Notes: a model not told the origin generated them from the sequence alone. Counted from the stretch's first letter, positions 1 through 7,439 are shown. The stretch: DNA of 64,000 nucleotides from CAYQLT01 sp964418425 (GCA_964418425.1 CAYQLT010000011.1:6374-70373); one strand, 5' to 3'. Translations and numbers: made by a program.

Positions 1-1
1 C

Positions 2-325
2 CGGTACGCTTACGAGCTTCTCGGGCTACCAAGGCTTTGCGAACGGGAGATCGGCTCGGCGACGCAGGGAAGGGGCAAGACGGCCCTGGCCGCCTACCGG
101 GAGGGCGTCAAGGCCGTCTTCGCCCGGGTGGCCGACGCGCTGGTAAGGGATGGGTACCTCGTGGTCATCGTGCATGACCGCATGGAGCTGTTCGGGACCA
201 TCGCCGAGGAGCTCGGCCTGCGTACCGAGGCGGTGCTGGAGCGCCACGTCAACCGGCGGACGGGCTGCCGGCCGGGCGAGTTCTTCGAGCGGGCCTACAT
301 CTGGCGCAAGGCAGGCCCACGTTGA
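2..325 (+). CDS. DNA methyltransferase, C-terminal part (gene enters from left edge)
   Basis: The reading frame is open from base 2 to the TGA at 323-325, giving about 107 residues without a start because the gene runs off the window. The last part contains ERHVNRRTGCRPGEFFERAY followed by IWRK, a tail I associate with site-specific DNA methyltransferases of the N4/N6 amino class. An upstream stretch that ends a beta strand with a polar residue (LVVIVHD) fits the end of a Rossmann-like methyltransferase fold. The catalytic motif is outside the window, so neither specificity nor intactness can be judged. The stop codon lies inside the tRNA-Leu promoter. The family call is from motif memory only. 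Confidence 0.6.
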   Translation, partial: RYAYELLGLPRLCEREIGSATQGRGKTALAAYREGVKAVFARVADALVRDGYLVVIVHDRMELFGTIAEELGLRTEAVLERHVNRRTGCRPGEFFERAYIWRKAGPR

Positions 326-351
326 CAGGGGTCGGGGGCCTGTGCTAGCAT
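322..351 (+). promoter_or_regulatory. sigma-A-type promoter of tRNA-Leu
   Basis: A perfect -35 box TTGACA (322-327) and a -10 box TAGCAT (346-351) are separated by 18 bp, with a TGTGC extension just before the -10. Transcription would start near 358, twelve bases before the tRNA. The -35 box overlaps the stop codon of the upstream methyltransferase. No separate promoter is evident for the restriction-modification genes downstream, so they may be read from here. Confidence 0.75.
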
Positions 352-369
352 TCCCGGTGCAAGCCCGGT

Positions 370-456
370 GCCGAAGTGGTGGAACTGGCAGACGCGCTGC
401 GTTCAGGGCGCAGTGGGCGAAAGCCCGTGGGGGTTCAAATCCCCCCTTCGGCACCA
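370..456 (+). tRNA. tRNA-Leu (anticodon CAG)
   Basis: An 87-nt class II tRNA. The acceptor stem GCCGAAG (370-376) pairs with CTTCGGC (446-452), the discriminator is A453 and CCA is encoded at 454-456. The anticodon arm is CTGCG-TTCAGGG-CGCAG, so the anticodon is CAG. A long variable arm (TGGGCGAAAGCCCG) and a T arm with GTTCAAAT follow, as expected for leucine tRNAs. The 3' end of the gene is used as the left repeat of the restriction-modification island, so this copy has its 3' end restored by the inserted DNA. Confidence 0.96.
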
Positions 457-457
457 T
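440..457. repeat. attL-like direct repeat (3' end of tRNA-Leu)
   Basis: The 18 bases from the T-arm through the encoded CCA plus one T are repeated exactly at 3282-3299. The similarity continues into a TCTCTTTT tract with a single-base indel. Duplication of a tRNA 3' end is the classic signature of tyrosine-recombinase integration. Confidence 0.85.
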
Positions 458-530
458 CTCTTTTTTCCCCATTGTCGTGACGGGCTTCTCCGGTGACGCC
501 GCGGCTGACAGCCACCCAGGGGGTGGTTAC

Positions 531-2141
531 GTGCACAGCCGGGATGAGCTGGTAGCTGCGGCACTGGCGCTTGGGGCAGCGGAATATGGCGGGCCGCTGA
601 GTCCCTTGGAGCAAGCCTTGTGCCGTAGCCATCGTGCCTCCCTTTTGCCTGTGGACGTAGACTGGCTGCGGTCGGCAGAAGCTGCAGGAGCCGACCCTCT
701 CGGAGAAGCCTGGTTGTCCATCAGCCCTCGGGCCGAGCGGTACCGCCTGGGCATGGTGTACACGCCAGCGTCCATCGTCACGGCCATGGTGGACTGGGTT
801 CTCCAGCATCGTCCTGTGCGGGCCGTGGATATGGGATGCGGAAGCGGGCGCTTCGCCGTTGCCATCGCCCGCAGGGCGCCCGAGGTCCAACTGGTCGCCG
901 TTGACATCGACCCCGTGGCAACGCTCATCACGCGCGCCCGTCTCGCGGCCATCGGTGCCCGGCATGCTAGGGTCATCCAGGGCGACTATCTGGACCTGGA
1001 GTTGGAGTCCGTGGACGGCCCGACAGCCTTCATCGGAAATCCACCTTATGTGCGCCATCACAAACTCGATGTGGTTTCCAAGGCAAAGGCTACCGCCATG
1101 GCCGAAAGACTTGGGCTGTGCCTGTCCGGCCTGGCCGGACTGCATGTCCACTTCCTGGTGGCCACTGCTATCAAGGCTCGCCCGTTGGACATCGGATGTG
1201 TGATAACCAGTGCAGAGTGGATGCAGGTGGGCTACGGACGAGTGTTGCGAGACCTCCTGGTCCACCGCCTGGGTCTGGAGGTCCTGCACCTCCTGGTCCC
1301 CGAAGCCATGGCCTTCCCGGGCATCCAGACTACGTCCGTCATTCTTGGCTTCCGGGTGGGGAGCCGGACTCCCCACGTCCTCTTTACCCCCCACACCCGC
1401 CCGGAGACGCTCGGACAGCGCAACGGCCACTCTGCCCTCATTCCCCGAGAACTCCTTCGCGGTGAGCGGTGGAGCTCGCTGCGCCTCGTGGGCGGTGCCA
1501 GCAACAAGGCTACAGCTGATGGGAGCATCCCCTTGGGTGCCTTTGCCAGGGTCCACAGGGGTGTGGCAACCGGAGCCAACGCCTTCTTCGTGATGACGGA
1601 CCGGGAGGTGTCCGACCGCGGGTTGGGACCCTGGGTGAGGCCGGTGTTGACTGAGGCCGAACAGGTGCTCAATTCCCCTGGGCTCGTCAGAAGAGGCGTC
1701 GGCACCCGGTTCTTGCTGTGCCCCCCGGCGGACGCCGACCTGGAGGCGCCGGAATCTGAGCCCCTCAAGGCCTACCTTCGGTGGGGCGAGCGGCAGGGGA
1801 TCCACCAACGGTACCTGTGTGCTCACCGACGCCCGTGGTGGTATCTGGGGCGGTTGCAGATACCCCCGATTGTCGCCACCTATATGGCTCGGCGCCCGCC
1901 TGCCTTTGCCCTGAACCCCGAGGGACTACTGATTCTCAACGTGTTCCACGGCATCTACCTGGCTCGCCCGGTCGGATGGAAGTGGATGGCTTCCCTCGTA
2001 GACTACCTCAACGCCCATAGGACCGTCCTTCGTGGGCAGGGGCGGATGTACCAGGGCGGGCTGGAGAAATTCGAACCAAGGGAACTGGAAGCTGTCCGGA
2101 TTCCCCGGGCTCTCTACGAAGCTATGGCGGTGGATGGATGA
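531..2141 (+). CDS. N6-adenine DNA methyltransferase of a XamI-like type II R-M system
   Basis: A 536-residue protein starting at GTG 531, preceded by AGGGGGTGG. It would transfer a methyl group from S-adenosylmethionine to adenine in the site cut by its partner nuclease. The SAM-binding motif I (MGCGSGRF, about residues 101-108) and the catalytic motif GNPPY (about 169-173) are both visible in the gamma-type order. The remaining C-terminal part is probably target recognition. The gene ends in an ATGA overlap with the endonuclease gene, so methylase and nuclease are translationally coupled, with the methylase first. XamI cuts GTCGAC, so that sequence is the likely target, but specificity cannot be read from sequence alone. 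The base composition appears less GC-biased than the chromosomal neighbours. Confidence 0.9.
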   Translation: MHSRDELVAAALALGAAEYGGPLSPLEQALCRSHRASLLPVDVDWLRSAEAAGADPLGEAWLSISPRAERYRLGMVYTPASIVTAMVDWVLQHRPVRAVDMGCGSGRFAVAIARRAPEVQLVAVDIDPVATLITRARLAAIGARHARVIQGDYLDLELESVDGPTAFIGNPPYVRHHKLDVVSKAKATAMAERLGLCLSGLAGLHVHFLVATAIKARPLDIGCVITSAEWMQVGYGRVLRDLLVHRLGLEVLHLLVPEAMAFPGIQTTSVILGFRVGSRTPHVLFTPHTRPETLGQRNGHSALIPRELLRGERWSSLRLVGGASNKATADGSIPLGAFARVHRGVATGANAFFVMTDREVSDRGLGPWVRPVLTEAEQVLNSPGLVRRGVGTRFLLCPPADADLEAPESEPLKAYLRWGERQGIHQRYLCAHRRPWWYLGRLQIPPIVATYMARRPPAFALNPEGLLILNVFHGIYLARPVGWKWMASLVDYLNAHRTVLRGQGRMYQGGLEKFEPRELEAVRIPRALYEAMAVDG

Positions 2142-3034
2142 GGTCGCTGCCGATCCGCTGGACCCTCCAAGAACTCGAAGCCCAGCGCCTCACGGCACTT
2201 CGCTTGTTCGTCGAAGAGCGGCTACGGCCCCCGCAGTCCGAATACCGCGCTTGCTTCCAGAGGCGCTACGAACTCCTTGACAGGCTGTTCGCCACCACAG
2301 ATGACCTGCTTGCCTTTACCCCGGCTGGATTGAATGACGACCCTCGGCTTCTGGATGCCGCCCGTTTCCTTGCGGCTCCGCCCTGGAGTCAGGCCGACCT
2401 GAGAACCGTGGTGGGGGCCGATGTTGTGAAGCGCAAGCGCCTTTCACAAGAAGAATTGGCCCAGGCGGTTCAGGCTTTACAGATTGGCTGGGATCCGCAC
2501 CGCTTTCCGTGGGTAACCCAGTCCCGGCGGCCGACGCCGCAAGAGCGCGAGTCCGCGCTGCGTTGGACAGCCAGTGTCTGGGCCATCGAGGCGACGCGCA
2601 CCCGAAGGCGTATGAAGAGCAGCCGTCGTCAGCAACAGGCAGTCGAGGAGGCCCTGCAGCGCGCGGGCTACACGAAGGCCGAGCTCAAGAAAATCGACTT
2701 CCCCCACCACCTCCCCGTCAGGCAGTTCACCAGCGAGGCCTTGGTACGCGGTGCCAAATGTGATGTCCCGGTACGACTTCATGACGAGCGATTGCTTACC
2801 ATCGAATGCAAAGTTTCGAGCGACGCCACCAACTCCGTCAAGCGCCTAATCCGGGACACAGGTGGCAAGGCCCAACGTTGGCGCGAAGCCTTCGGCGAGC
2901 TGGTCGTTCCGGCAGTAGTGCTGGCCGGGGTGTTTAAGCTCAGCAACCTTCGGGAAGCCCAGGACATCTACGGCCTGACCTTGTTTTGGGAACACGACCT
3001 GGCGACCCTGGAGAAGGTCGTGGGCGGGGCGTAA
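2138..3034 (+). CDS. XamI-family type II restriction endonuclease
   Basis: A 298-residue protein whose ATG overlaps the methylase stop (ATGA). The C-terminal third carries a PD-(D/E)xK type nuclease core: D209 in KCDVPVRL, then E223 and K225 in TIECKVS, followed by NSVKRL and a GGKAQRWREAFG helix. This arrangement is what I recall for XamI nucleases, which cut GTCGAC. A basic helix (RTRRRMKSSRRQQQ, about 154-167) may contact DNA. It would cleave unmethylated DNA as phage defence and can act as a post-segregational killing module. The gene appears intact and full length. Confidence 0.85.
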   Translation: MRSLPIRWTLQELEAQRLTALRLFVEERLRPPQSEYRACFQRRYELLDRLFATTDDLLAFTPAGLNDDPRLLDAARFLAAPPWSQADLRTVVGADVVKRKRLSQEELAQAVQALQIGWDPHRFPWVTQSRRPTPQERESALRWTASVWAIEATRTRRRMKSSRRQQQAVEEALQRAGYTKAELKKIDFPHHLPVRQFTSEALVRGAKCDVPVRLHDERLLTIECKVSSDATNSVKRLIRDTGGKAQRWREAFGELVVPAVVLAGVFKLSNLREAQDIYGLTLFWEHDLATLEKVVGGA

Positions 3035-3281
3035 TCGCCGGCAGCTCCTCGGGCGCGTACGACCGACGAGCGCCGGAGGTCCACACTCACTGATGAGTAA
3101 AGGGTTGGCAAGGAATCCCCACCGGGCGCAACTGGCCTGTCAACCTCGCCAACCATCTGCCGACCAAACGCGCCAAAACACCCTGGTACCAGGGGGAGAA
3201 CATGTGAGCAATGCCGTCACGAAACCGCGTCACGACACACCTGCGCGACAGGCAGAGACTGGCAGGACGGCCTGCGCAGAG
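3035..3281. other. Non-coding tail of the R-M island
   Basis: No gene is supported here. The only notable feature is at 3258-3276, where ACTGGCAGGACGGCCTGCG closely resembles the D-arm/anticodon part of the tRNA-Leu gene (ACTGGCAGACGCGCTGCG), just before the right-hand repeat. This suggests a second, decayed tRNA-Leu 3' portion displaced by integration. No clear terminator follows the endonuclease gene. Confidence 0.4.
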
Positions 3282-3299
3282 TCCCCCCTTCGGCACCAT
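3282..3299. repeat. attR-like direct repeat of the tRNA-Leu 3' end
   Basis: An exact copy of bases 440-457 (TCCCCCCTTCGGCACCAT), followed by TCTCTTTT as after the intact tRNA. It marks the right boundary of the inserted restriction-modification unit. No complete tRNA is present at this end. Confidence 0.85.
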
Positions 3300-3439
3300 T
3301 CTCTTTTGTGTTCGTGGCGGCAGACTTTGCCGGAGCCTTGGGTGAAGTTTGCCGATGTCCCTTGCGTACCGGGCAGCCAGACACGCCAACCCGGCCGGTG
3401 AAGGCGCATTGCACGGCAGCTTCGTAGCCTTCCAGCGGT

Positions 3440-3838
3440 TCCTCTGCGAAGGGCCGAAACGCAGGATCCCCTGCGCCCGGTCAAAGTTCTGGTCGGCCGA
3501 CGCCAGGTTTCTCAGGCCCATGTCTCGCATCTGGAGAGCGATCACCGAGTCATTGGTTAGCAGCCCAAACTGCTGACGGAACTCGAAGCTGCGCGCGAGG
3601 AAATCCCGCGGCAACTCCAGAACCCGAACCCCCATCTCGGGGATCCTGAGAGCTTGGCCTTGGTAGGGAGAGAGCTGCTGAAGCACATCCGGGCGGGAGG
3701 TCAACCGAACCGCAGGGCGGGAAGCGCTACCCGTCGTAGAAACTCCCTGCACTGGGGAGAAGCCCCGGCGAAGTGATACACGGAAATGTTGGCATCGATG
3801 TAGACGGCCGAGCCGGCCGGAATGCCAGTCAGCGTCAT
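3440..3838 (-). pseudogene. Broken VapC-type PIN-domain toxin
   Basis: From ATG 3838 the frame gives a PIN N-terminus with SAVYIDANISVYHFAG and CREFLRRV, then hits TGA at 3703-3701. A second frame, starting near 3695, continues with the C-terminal half: VLQQLSPYQ, RQQFGLLTNDSVIALQM and LRNLASADQNFDRAQG. About 30-40 residues of the expected middle are missing and the frame shifts, so one deletion plus decay is the simplest reading. No proper stop remains at the 3' end, which runs into island-side sequence. Intact relatives act as tRNA- or mRNA-cleaving RNases; this copy cannot be functional. No antitoxin could be recognised upstream. Confidence 0.75.
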
Positions 3839-3899
3839 ACAGGTCCGCTTCCGCCACCTCCCGGGCCACGCTGCGGGGCACGCTCAGTCTACCGTACAT

Positions 3900-3968
3900 T
3901 TGGCAGGCATCCGGGTGACCTACGTTCCGTTCACCGGAGCGGCTCCGCAACTGACCGCCCTTCATCGG
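3900..3968 (+). pseudogene. Fragment of a TctC-type tricarboxylate-binding protein
   Basis: A short in-frame segment reads AGIRVTYVPFTGAAPQLTAL, which matches the well-conserved VxYVPFxGAAPA(V/L)TAL segment of TctC (Bug) extracytoplasmic solute receptors. Nothing else of the gene is recognisable on either side. It lies just before a TctA fragment on the same strand, which supports a decayed tctCBA-type operon. Confidence 0.55.
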
Positions 3969-4008
3969 GACGCTGGCAGGCGGATCCATTCGGAAGGGGC
4001 TCACCGGG

Positions 4009-4131
4009 GGAGCGCTCGGGCTGTTGCTCAGCACGGTCGGGATTGCCCCGGTCGGCGGCGACGTCCGCTATACGTTCGGTTTTCCGTCCATGCAGGCCGG
4101 TATCGAACTCATCGTGGCGCTGGGAGACCAT
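4009..4131 (+). pseudogene. Fragment of a TctA-type membrane permease
   Basis: The reading GALGLLLSTVGIAPVGGD, then VRYTFGFPSMQAGIELIVAL, resembles the TctA segment in which a GLLLSTVGxDP motif is followed by a (R/T)FTFG region. The frame loses similarity after about residue 40. Together with the TctC piece immediately upstream it looks like the remnant of a tripartite tricarboxylate transporter operon collapsed by deletions. Confidence 0.55.
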
Positions 4132-4333
4132 CCGGGCTCAAGGGGTGGACCTCCTGGGATCGCAGGCGGGTCATGGTATCATGATTCAGGAATTGACTTG
4201 ACCGCCCGCAAGTGGCGTTCATCCTGAGCGGGTTGCATGCAAGCGGTAAGGTCAGGCTGCACGTTCCCCCCGGCCGGAAGGTTATTATGGCGGCGGAGCC
4301 AGACCGGATACGGGCAGGTGACAGCGGCGCGCG

Positions 4334-4629
4334 TCACAACCGGCTGCCGGTGAGGCTCGATCCGATCCTCGAAACCGCCCGTCTGTGGCAGGATTTCCAC
4401 ACGTCGTTCATCAGCACCCCGAAGACAAGCCCGAGAAAGAACCCTACAAATCCGCCGGAAGCAAGACGCTACCGATGCACAGGCTCAACCAGACCCGGGA
4501 CCATGCGAGGGTCTTCGACGTCAAAAACCACAGGCCGAAGGCCACCCAGCCCACGAACAGCAGCCACACCTGCGGCGTCGTGGCAAAGGCCACGGGAGGG
4601 GCCCTTGTTCGTTGGGGCTCCACACCCAA
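4334..4629 (-). pseudogene. Frameshifted small membrane protein
   Basis: The first frame, from GTG 4629, gives two hydrophobic segments (VWLLFVGWVAFGLWFL and VWLSLCIGSVLL) and stops at TAG shortly after. The +1 frame continues directly with GGFVGFFLGLVFGVLM and a charged tail ending at TGA 4336-4334. Joined, this would be a protein of roughly 95 residues with three membrane spans. A single frameshift near 4450 explains the break. The family is not recognised. Confidence 0.4.
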
Positions 4630-4656
4630 GGGGCTCTCGCCTGCAGGATGTGGTAG

Positions 4657-4662
4657 TATAAT
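4657..4662 (+). promoter_or_regulatory. Candidate -10 box upstream of the nucleotidyltransferase pair
   Basis: A perfect TATAAT is present, about 70 bp before the small upstream gene. No good -35 hexamer is visible at the right distance, so this is only a candidate. Confidence 0.35.
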
Positions 4663-4730
4663 CCCCCGTGGGCACGTACGTTTCGCTCTTGTAATCCTGG
4701 CGGGCGAAAGTCGCCGACCATTGCCCGCAG

Positions 4731-5048
4731 GTGCATTTTTTTCGCCGGAGGTCGAGTTCTTCTTTGCCCGGGCACTCAGCGAAGGGAAGCCATCTCAACC
4801 CGGAAGCGGTCCGCCGATGGCTCAAAGGGCAGCAAGCGGTGCAGCAGGTGATCGAGCGGGAGCGCCAGCAGCGGCTGCGCCAGCTGGACGAGGCATCCGC
4901 GCTCCGTATATACCTGGCGCTCAAGCGTCTTCCCACCCCGGGCCGGCCCCCCGGCCAGCCGTCTCCCGTCCTGATGGCCATGCGGCAGGCGGTCGCCCGG
5001 ATGCACGGGAGTGCCCCGGCAAGGACGCCCGATGAGGGCAACGCATGA
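4731..5048 (+). CDS. Small protein encoded before a nucleotidyltransferase (possible antitoxin)
   Basis: Up to 105 residues if GTG 4731 is used. A GGAGG at 4746-4750 favours a later start such as TTG 4764. The core (PEAVRRWLKGQQAVQQVIER followed by RQQRLRQLD and ALRIYLALK) is mostly charged amphipathic helix, without signal peptide or membrane span. Its stop overlaps the ATG of the nucleotidyltransferase gene (ATGA), so the two are translationally coupled. I do not recognise the family. A small helical protein coupled to a MNT/AbiEii-like gene suggests an antitoxin or partner subunit, but that is inference from context. Confidence 0.6.
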   Translation: MHFFRRRSSSSLPGHSAKGSHLNPEAVRRWLKGQQAVQQVIERERQQRLRQLDEASALRIYLALKRLPTPGRPPGQPSPVLMAMRQAVARMHGSAPARTPDEGNA

Positions 5049-5731
5049 GCCAGCCTCCGCCCCCACCTTCCCAGGGCGCCGAAGGATCGCCGGCCGATGC
5101 GGCGGCAGAGGTCGGCGCGTTCCTGGACGGCCTTGGGATTCCGTACGTGGTGATCGGGGGGCTTGCGGTTCAGTACTGGGGAGAGCCTCGGGCTACCCAC
5201 GACGTGGATGTCACCGTCCTCGTTCCGGCCGGGGGCGAGCAGGAGTTCATCCGGCGCTGCGTCGAACGCTTCGCTCCCAGGATTTCCGATGCCCTGGACT
5301 TCGCCTTGCAGCATCGCGTGTTGCTGGTGTATGCGAGCAACGGGTGCCCGGTGGACCTTGCGTTGGGGCTGTCCGGATACGAGACCGAGCTGATGAGGCG
5401 CGCCTGCGTGGTCACCCTCGCCGGCTACCCCGTGCGACTCGTGGGCGCGGAAGACCTCGTCATCCACAAGTGCGTGGCCGGGCGACCTCGGGACCTGGAA
5501 GACGTGCGCTCCATCCTGGTTCGCCAGCCCGGCCTGGACATGCGGTATATCCGGCGGTGGCTGGATGCATTCCAGCGGGCCGTGCCCGAGCGAACCCCCC
5601 GGCGCAACCTCGAGGCGGCGCTGCAGGAGTTAAGGCCGCGTGAACGACCTCGACGCGGCCGGGCGGCCCGGCAGCGGCGGCCCGTCCGGGAGGGACGGCG
5701 ACGAGCGCGACGCGGCGGCGAGAGCGGCTGA
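5045..5731 (+). CDS. Nucleotidyltransferase (AbiEii/DUF6036-like)
   Basis: A 228-residue protein with the hallmark of minimal nucleotidyltransferases: YVVIGGLAVQYWGEPRATHD, then DVDVTVLV, giving GG at about residues 38-39 and a DxD metal pair at 53/55. A later KCVAGRPRDLEDV segment fits the AbiEii/DUF6036 group, in which K and D lie near the active site. Members transfer nucleotides to RNA or protein and often act as toxins in type IV-like modules. The arginine-rich C-terminal 35 residues look like low-complexity extension. It is coupled to the small gene upstream and lies in a zone of decayed accessory genes, which supports a mobile toxin-antitoxin role. Confidence 0.75.
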   Translation: MSQPPPPPSQGAEGSPADAAAEVGAFLDGLGIPYVVIGGLAVQYWGEPRATHDVDVTVLVPAGGEQEFIRRCVERFAPRISDALDFALQHRVLLVYASNGCPVDLALGLSGYETELMRRACVVTLAGYPVRLVGAEDLVIHKCVAGRPRDLEDVRSILVRQPGLDMRYIRRWLDAFQRAVPERTPRRNLEAALQELRPRERPRRGRAARQRRPVREGRRRARRGGESG

Positions 5732-5759
5732 CGACCGCCGCCCGCTATGGAGAGCAGCC

Positions 5760-6764
5760 ATGGGAGACCTGTCGATTCCCGATAGCATGCTGGCCGTCGT
5801 GACGGATGGCGATGGGCGGGCCCGCGTGGAGCGCCGCCCTGTCCCCTCCCCGGATCCCGGTGAGGCGCTCATCCGGCTTCGCATGGCCGGTATCTGCCGC
5901 ACCGACGTGGAGCTGGTGGCGGGCTACATGGCCTACCGGGGTGTGCTCGGCCACGAGTTCGTCGGCGAGGTGGTGTCGGCCGACGAACCGGGCTGGGTGG
6001 GGCGCCGGGTGGTGGGCGAGATCAACATCCCCTGCGGCCAGTGCGATCTGTGCCGCCGGGGCCTGCGCAAGCACTGCCGGCGCATCCGCACCCTCGGGAT
6101 CCACGGGTGGGATGGCACCTTCGCCGAGTACGTGCGCCTGCCCGTGGCCAACCTGCACCTCGTCCCGGACGGCGTCCCCGACCGGGCAGCTGTCTTCGCC
6201 GAGCCGCTGGCCGCGGCGCTGGAAATCCTGGAGTCCGTCCCGGTGCGTCCCACCGACCGGGTCGTGGTGGTTGGCGACGGGAAGCTGGGGCTTCTGTGCG
6301 CGCAGGCTCTGGCCACCGTACCGTGCGATCTGCTGGCGGTGGGCCGCCACCCTCACAAACTGCGGATTCTGGAAGAAAGCGGCATCCGTACCGCCCCGGC
6401 GACAGCGGCCTCCGAAGATCCGGACCTCGCCGGCCGCGCCGACGTGGTGGTGGAGGCCACCGGGCGTCCCGGCGGGTTGGCCCTCGCCGCCCGGCTTGTG
6501 CGCCCCCGGGGTACCGTGGTCCTCAAGACGACCATTCACGAACCCATCTCCCTCGACCTGGCCTCCCTGGTGGTGCGGGAGGTTCGCCTGGTCGGCTCTC
6601 GTTGCGGCCCCTTCCAGCCCGCTTTGCGCCTGCTGGGCGCCGACCGCATCCGCACCGAGCCGCTCATCTCTGCCGTCTACCCGCTGGCGCAGGGCGAGCA
6701 GGCTCTGGCCCGGGCCGCCGAGCCCGGCATCCTGAAGGTGCTCCTGGAGATGGGTGGGAGCTGA
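5760..6764 (+). CDS. Zinc-dependent MDR alcohol/polyol dehydrogenase
   Basis: A 334-residue medium-chain dehydrogenase. ATG 5760 is chosen because GGAGAG lies just upstream; the longer in-frame extension to 5640 is unlike the family. Catalytic zinc ligands are in GICRTDVEL and GHEFVGEV, and the structural zinc loop is CGQCDLCRRGLRKHC. A nucleotide-binding segment VVVVGDGKLGLLCAQ follows. It would oxidise or reduce an alcohol/aldehyde using NAD(P). The substrate cannot be told from the sequence. It lies 28 bp after the nucleotidyltransferase gene but is probably unrelated to it. Confidence 0.85.
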   Translation: MGDLSIPDSMLAVVTDGDGRARVERRPVPSPDPGEALIRLRMAGICRTDVELVAGYMAYRGVLGHEFVGEVVSADEPGWVGRRVVGEINIPCGQCDLCRRGLRKHCRRIRTLGIHGWDGTFAEYVRLPVANLHLVPDGVPDRAAVFAEPLAAALEILESVPVRPTDRVVVVGDGKLGLLCAQALATVPCDLLAVGRHPHKLRILEESGIRTAPATAASEDPDLAGRADVVVEATGRPGGLALAARLVRPRGTVVLKTTIHEPISLDLASLVVREVRLVGSRCGPFQPALRLLGADRIRTEPLISAVYPLAQGEQALARAAEPGILKVLLEMGGS

Positions 6765-6789
6765 CCCCCGGCCGGCCCACGCCCCTGGC

Positions 6790-6819
6790 TTGTGAGGCCG
6801 CAGGCGGCTCGGGTATGAT
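6790..6819 (+). promoter_or_regulatory. Promoter of the Uma2 gene
   Basis: TTGTGA (6790-6795) and TATGAT (6814-6819) are separated by 18 bp, ahead of the Uma2-family gene. The start of transcription would be near 6826, leaving a leader of about 70 nt. Confidence 0.55.
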
Positions 6820-6896
6820 CGGGCCGCCGGCGTGACGGAATCAGCGGAGCGCAGGTATGTTCAGCCGGACGGCGGGCCAGAGCCGAGGGAGAAATC

Positions 6897-7439
6897 ATGA
6901 GCGTCACCCTGCAGAAGTTGACCAGTGAGCAGTTCCTTCGGGTTAGCGCGCCTGACGAGGTGGAGATGGAGCTGAGCGAAGGGCAGATCGTGGTGATGAC
7001 CAAACCCGGTTACGTGCACCAGCGGATCGTGCGGCGTCTGGCGCGCCTGTTGGAAGATTATTGCGCGCGTACCGGGTGGGGCGAGTTCGTGGTCGACATG
7101 TTGGTGCGGCTTTCTGAGTTCACCACCCGAGCCCCGGATCTGAGCGGCGTTCGCAGCGAACGGGCTTTCATCATCGGTGCAGACCGCTTGGAGCAGCCTC
7201 CGGATATCGCCATTGAGGTGCACAGCCGAAACCGGGCGGAGGACCGGGGGGCCAAGTTCGAGCAGTACCGACAAGCAGGCGTGAGCGCATACTGGATGAT
7301 CGACCCCGCCTCCCGTTCTATGGAAGCCTATCGGCTTGAGCAGGGCGAGTACGTCCTGGTCTGGCACGGCAGGGATCATGCGCTCTTCCGGCCGGAGGAA
7401 CTGCCGGGCTTCGAGCTCCCGCTTGATCTCCTGTGGTAG
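6897..7439 (+). CDS. Uma2-family (DUF820) putative nuclease-fold protein
   Basis: A 180-residue protein with a GAGGGAGAA ribosome site before ATG 6897. It has the PD-(D/E)xK-like pattern of Uma2: APDLSGV, then PDIAIEVHS and an AKFEQYRQAGVSAYWMIDP tail. These proteins resemble restriction endonucleases, are abundant in cyanobacteria, Deinococcota and some Bacillota, and usually have no known function. It has its own promoter and appears as a single-gene unit. Confidence 0.85.
   Translation: MSVTLQKLTSEQFLRVSAPDEVEMELSEGQIVVMTKPGYVHQRIVRRLARLLEDYCARTGWGEFVVDMLVRLSEFTTRAPDLSGVRSERAFIIGADRLEQPPDIAIEVHSRNRAEDRGAKFEQYRQAGVSAYWMIDPASRSMEAYRLEQGEYVLVWHGRDHALFRPEELPGFELPLDLLW

Larger units (their letters stand above)
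440..3299. mobile_element. Minimal restriction-modification island in tRNA-Leu
   Basis: About 2.84 kb lies between two identical 18-bp copies of the tRNA-Leu 3' end. It holds only two genes, an adenine methyltransferase and a XamI-type restriction endonuclease, plus about 250 bp without recognisable coding. No integrase, excisionase or transposase is present, so the unit was presumably mobilised in trans or has lost its recombinase. The boundaries are seen directly; mobility is inferred. Beyond the right repeat the sequence is full of decayed genes, consistent with an insertion hotspot. Confidence 0.75.

Noticed and set aside
3701..3703. TGA in the PIN gene as a selenocysteine codon (selC is present)
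   Set aside because: PIN toxins do not contain selenocysteine, no SECIS-like hairpin was seen, and about 35 residues are missing around the stop, so decay is simpler.
4346..4410. A plus-strand DUF4058-like start (LDPILETARLWQDFHTSFI)
   Set aside because: It resembles DUF4058 only over about 18 residues, and the opposite strand reads as consistent membrane helices with one frameshift. I give the membrane reading more weight.
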